Shown: piece after piece, positions 5,392 to 5,979 of the stretch
How the letters are laid out: each line of letters begins with the position of its first letter
How positions within the stretch are numbered: the stretch's first letter is position 1
Assembly: GCA_029256035.1 (NCBI GenBank)
Contig: JAQSYR010000107.1
Span: forward strand, 1 to 5,979
Direction: 5' to 3'
Source of the DNA: Anaerocolumna sp.
GTDB lineage: Bacteria > Bacillota > Clostridia > Lachnospirales > Lachnospiraceae
Length of the DNA: 5,979 nt
Translations under genes and position numbers: made by a program
The notes under the pieces: generated by a model
What the model saw: only the letters and a program-made list of their open reading frames with translations
Database searches by the model: none
What the model was told of the DNA's origin: nothing

Positions 5392-5979
5392 CTGATGGTA
5401 CAACAGATAAACCCAATGCTGCATTATTTAGTAAAAGTGATATTACGATTAATGGCTATGGATCACTAACCGTTAATGGCAACTATAATAACGGAATTAC
5501 AAGTAAAGATGATTTAATTATCATGAGTGGCAATTTCACTATAAATGCTGTTGATGATGGAATTATAGGAAAAGATAGTGTTGGAAAGGGTTTCGTAGCG
5601 GTTGAAGGTGGCACCTACCATATAACTTCAGGAACAGATGGAATACAGGCGGCGACAGCAATCACCACTGGTGGTGGTAATTATGCCATAATTACAGGTG
5701 GTGGAAGCATAAATGGAACCAATAATTCCAATAGTGAAAAAAATACAGGATCCTGGGGTAACACACCTGCTTCCGTTGATGGAACAAGTTCAGCAACTTT
5801 AAATGGTACCTCAAGTTCAAATACTATAGATGATTCAACTAGTGCAAAAGCTTTAAAAGCAGGCGCTGATATATCAATCCTTGGTGGAGAATTTACTATT
5901 GACTCCAAAGATGATGCATTGCATAGTAATAATAACATTAGTATTAACAATGGTACATTAACCATTACTTCTGGGGATG
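5382..5979 (+). pseudogene. Same beta-helix lipoprotein, continuation after the frameshift, running off the window
   Basis: The frame beginning at 5382 is open to the last base and reads ADGTTDKPNAALFSKSDITI, then SLTVNGNYNNGITSKDDL, FTINAVDDGI, KGFVAVEGGTYHITSGTDGI, a Gly/Ser/Asn-rich stretch containing GSWGNTPAS, TSAKALKAGADISILGGEFT and IDSKDDALHSNNNISINNG. These are successive rungs of the same right-handed beta-helix, with the family's recurring patterns of DDG/DDA turns and NG/GG corners. There is no start codon with a ribosome-binding site near its beginning, so it is not a separate gene. The spacing from GKDSV straight to GKGFVAVEGG appears shorter than in relatives, suggesting one rung is missing in frame. 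The C-terminus lies beyond the window. Confidence 0.82.

Noticed and set aside
5681..5965. A 94-codon hydrophobic open frame on the - strand
   Set aside because: It is the complement of the Gly/Thr/Ser-rich beta-helix coding sequence; its apparent hydrophobicity is a by-product of those codons.

Overview
The window is low-GC, tightly packed DNA with every supported gene on the + strand. Strong GGAGG/GAGGT ribosome-binding sites, a B12-type ribonucleotide reductase, a rubredoxin-linked NADH oxidoreductase and a VTC-domain/DUF4956/beta-helix lipoprotein cluster together point to an anaerobic Bacillota bacterium of class Clostridia. Lachnospiraceae or close relatives fit best, but this is inferred from protein families and composition, not from a database match.

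Layout. (1) Positions 2-818 hold the C-terminal part of an adenosylcobalamin-dependent ribonucleoside-triphosphate reductase (nrdJ). It is split by a reading-frame change near 404-411, where a short stretch of conserved protein also seems to be missing. (2) Positions 899-2245 hold an intact FAD/NAD(P) oxidoreductase with an N-terminal rubredoxin-like zinc/iron knuckle. (3) Positions 2385-3326 hold an uncharacterised soluble coiled-coil protein with its own likely promoter. It ends in a long, almost perfect inverted repeat (3338-3422) that should act as a terminator and looks like a dispersed palindromic repeat. (4) From 3529 to the window end runs an operon of three genes: a VTC/TTM-fold polyphosphate-polymerase-domain protein, a DUF4956 integral membrane protein (19-base overlap with the previous gene), and a surface lipoprotein with a Cthe_2159-type (DUF4353) carbohydrate-binding beta-helix domain. 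The lipoprotein is also frame-disrupted, at about 5382-5391, and probably lacks one further in-frame segment near 5580.

How the genes work together. The oxidoreductase probably passes NADH electrons through its rubredoxin-like domain or to partner rubredoxins, as in oxygen and peroxide detoxification of anaerobes. The oxygen-insensitive class II reductase beside it fits the same lifestyle, but no functional link is shown. The 3529-5979 operon looks like a membrane-associated polymer system: a cytosolic enzyme that could make polyphosphate (or a related phosphate polymer), a membrane protein with a cytosolic tail, and an outward-facing beta-helix lipoprotein. To my knowledge the joint function of this trio has not been established, and it is the most interesting system in the window.

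A caution: two frame-breaking gaps and one likely in-frame gap, all of the same kind (a few tens of bases missing inside conserved coding sequence), occur within 6 kb, while the other four genes look intact. Either assembly error or real gene decay could explain this. Raw-read inspection would decide.
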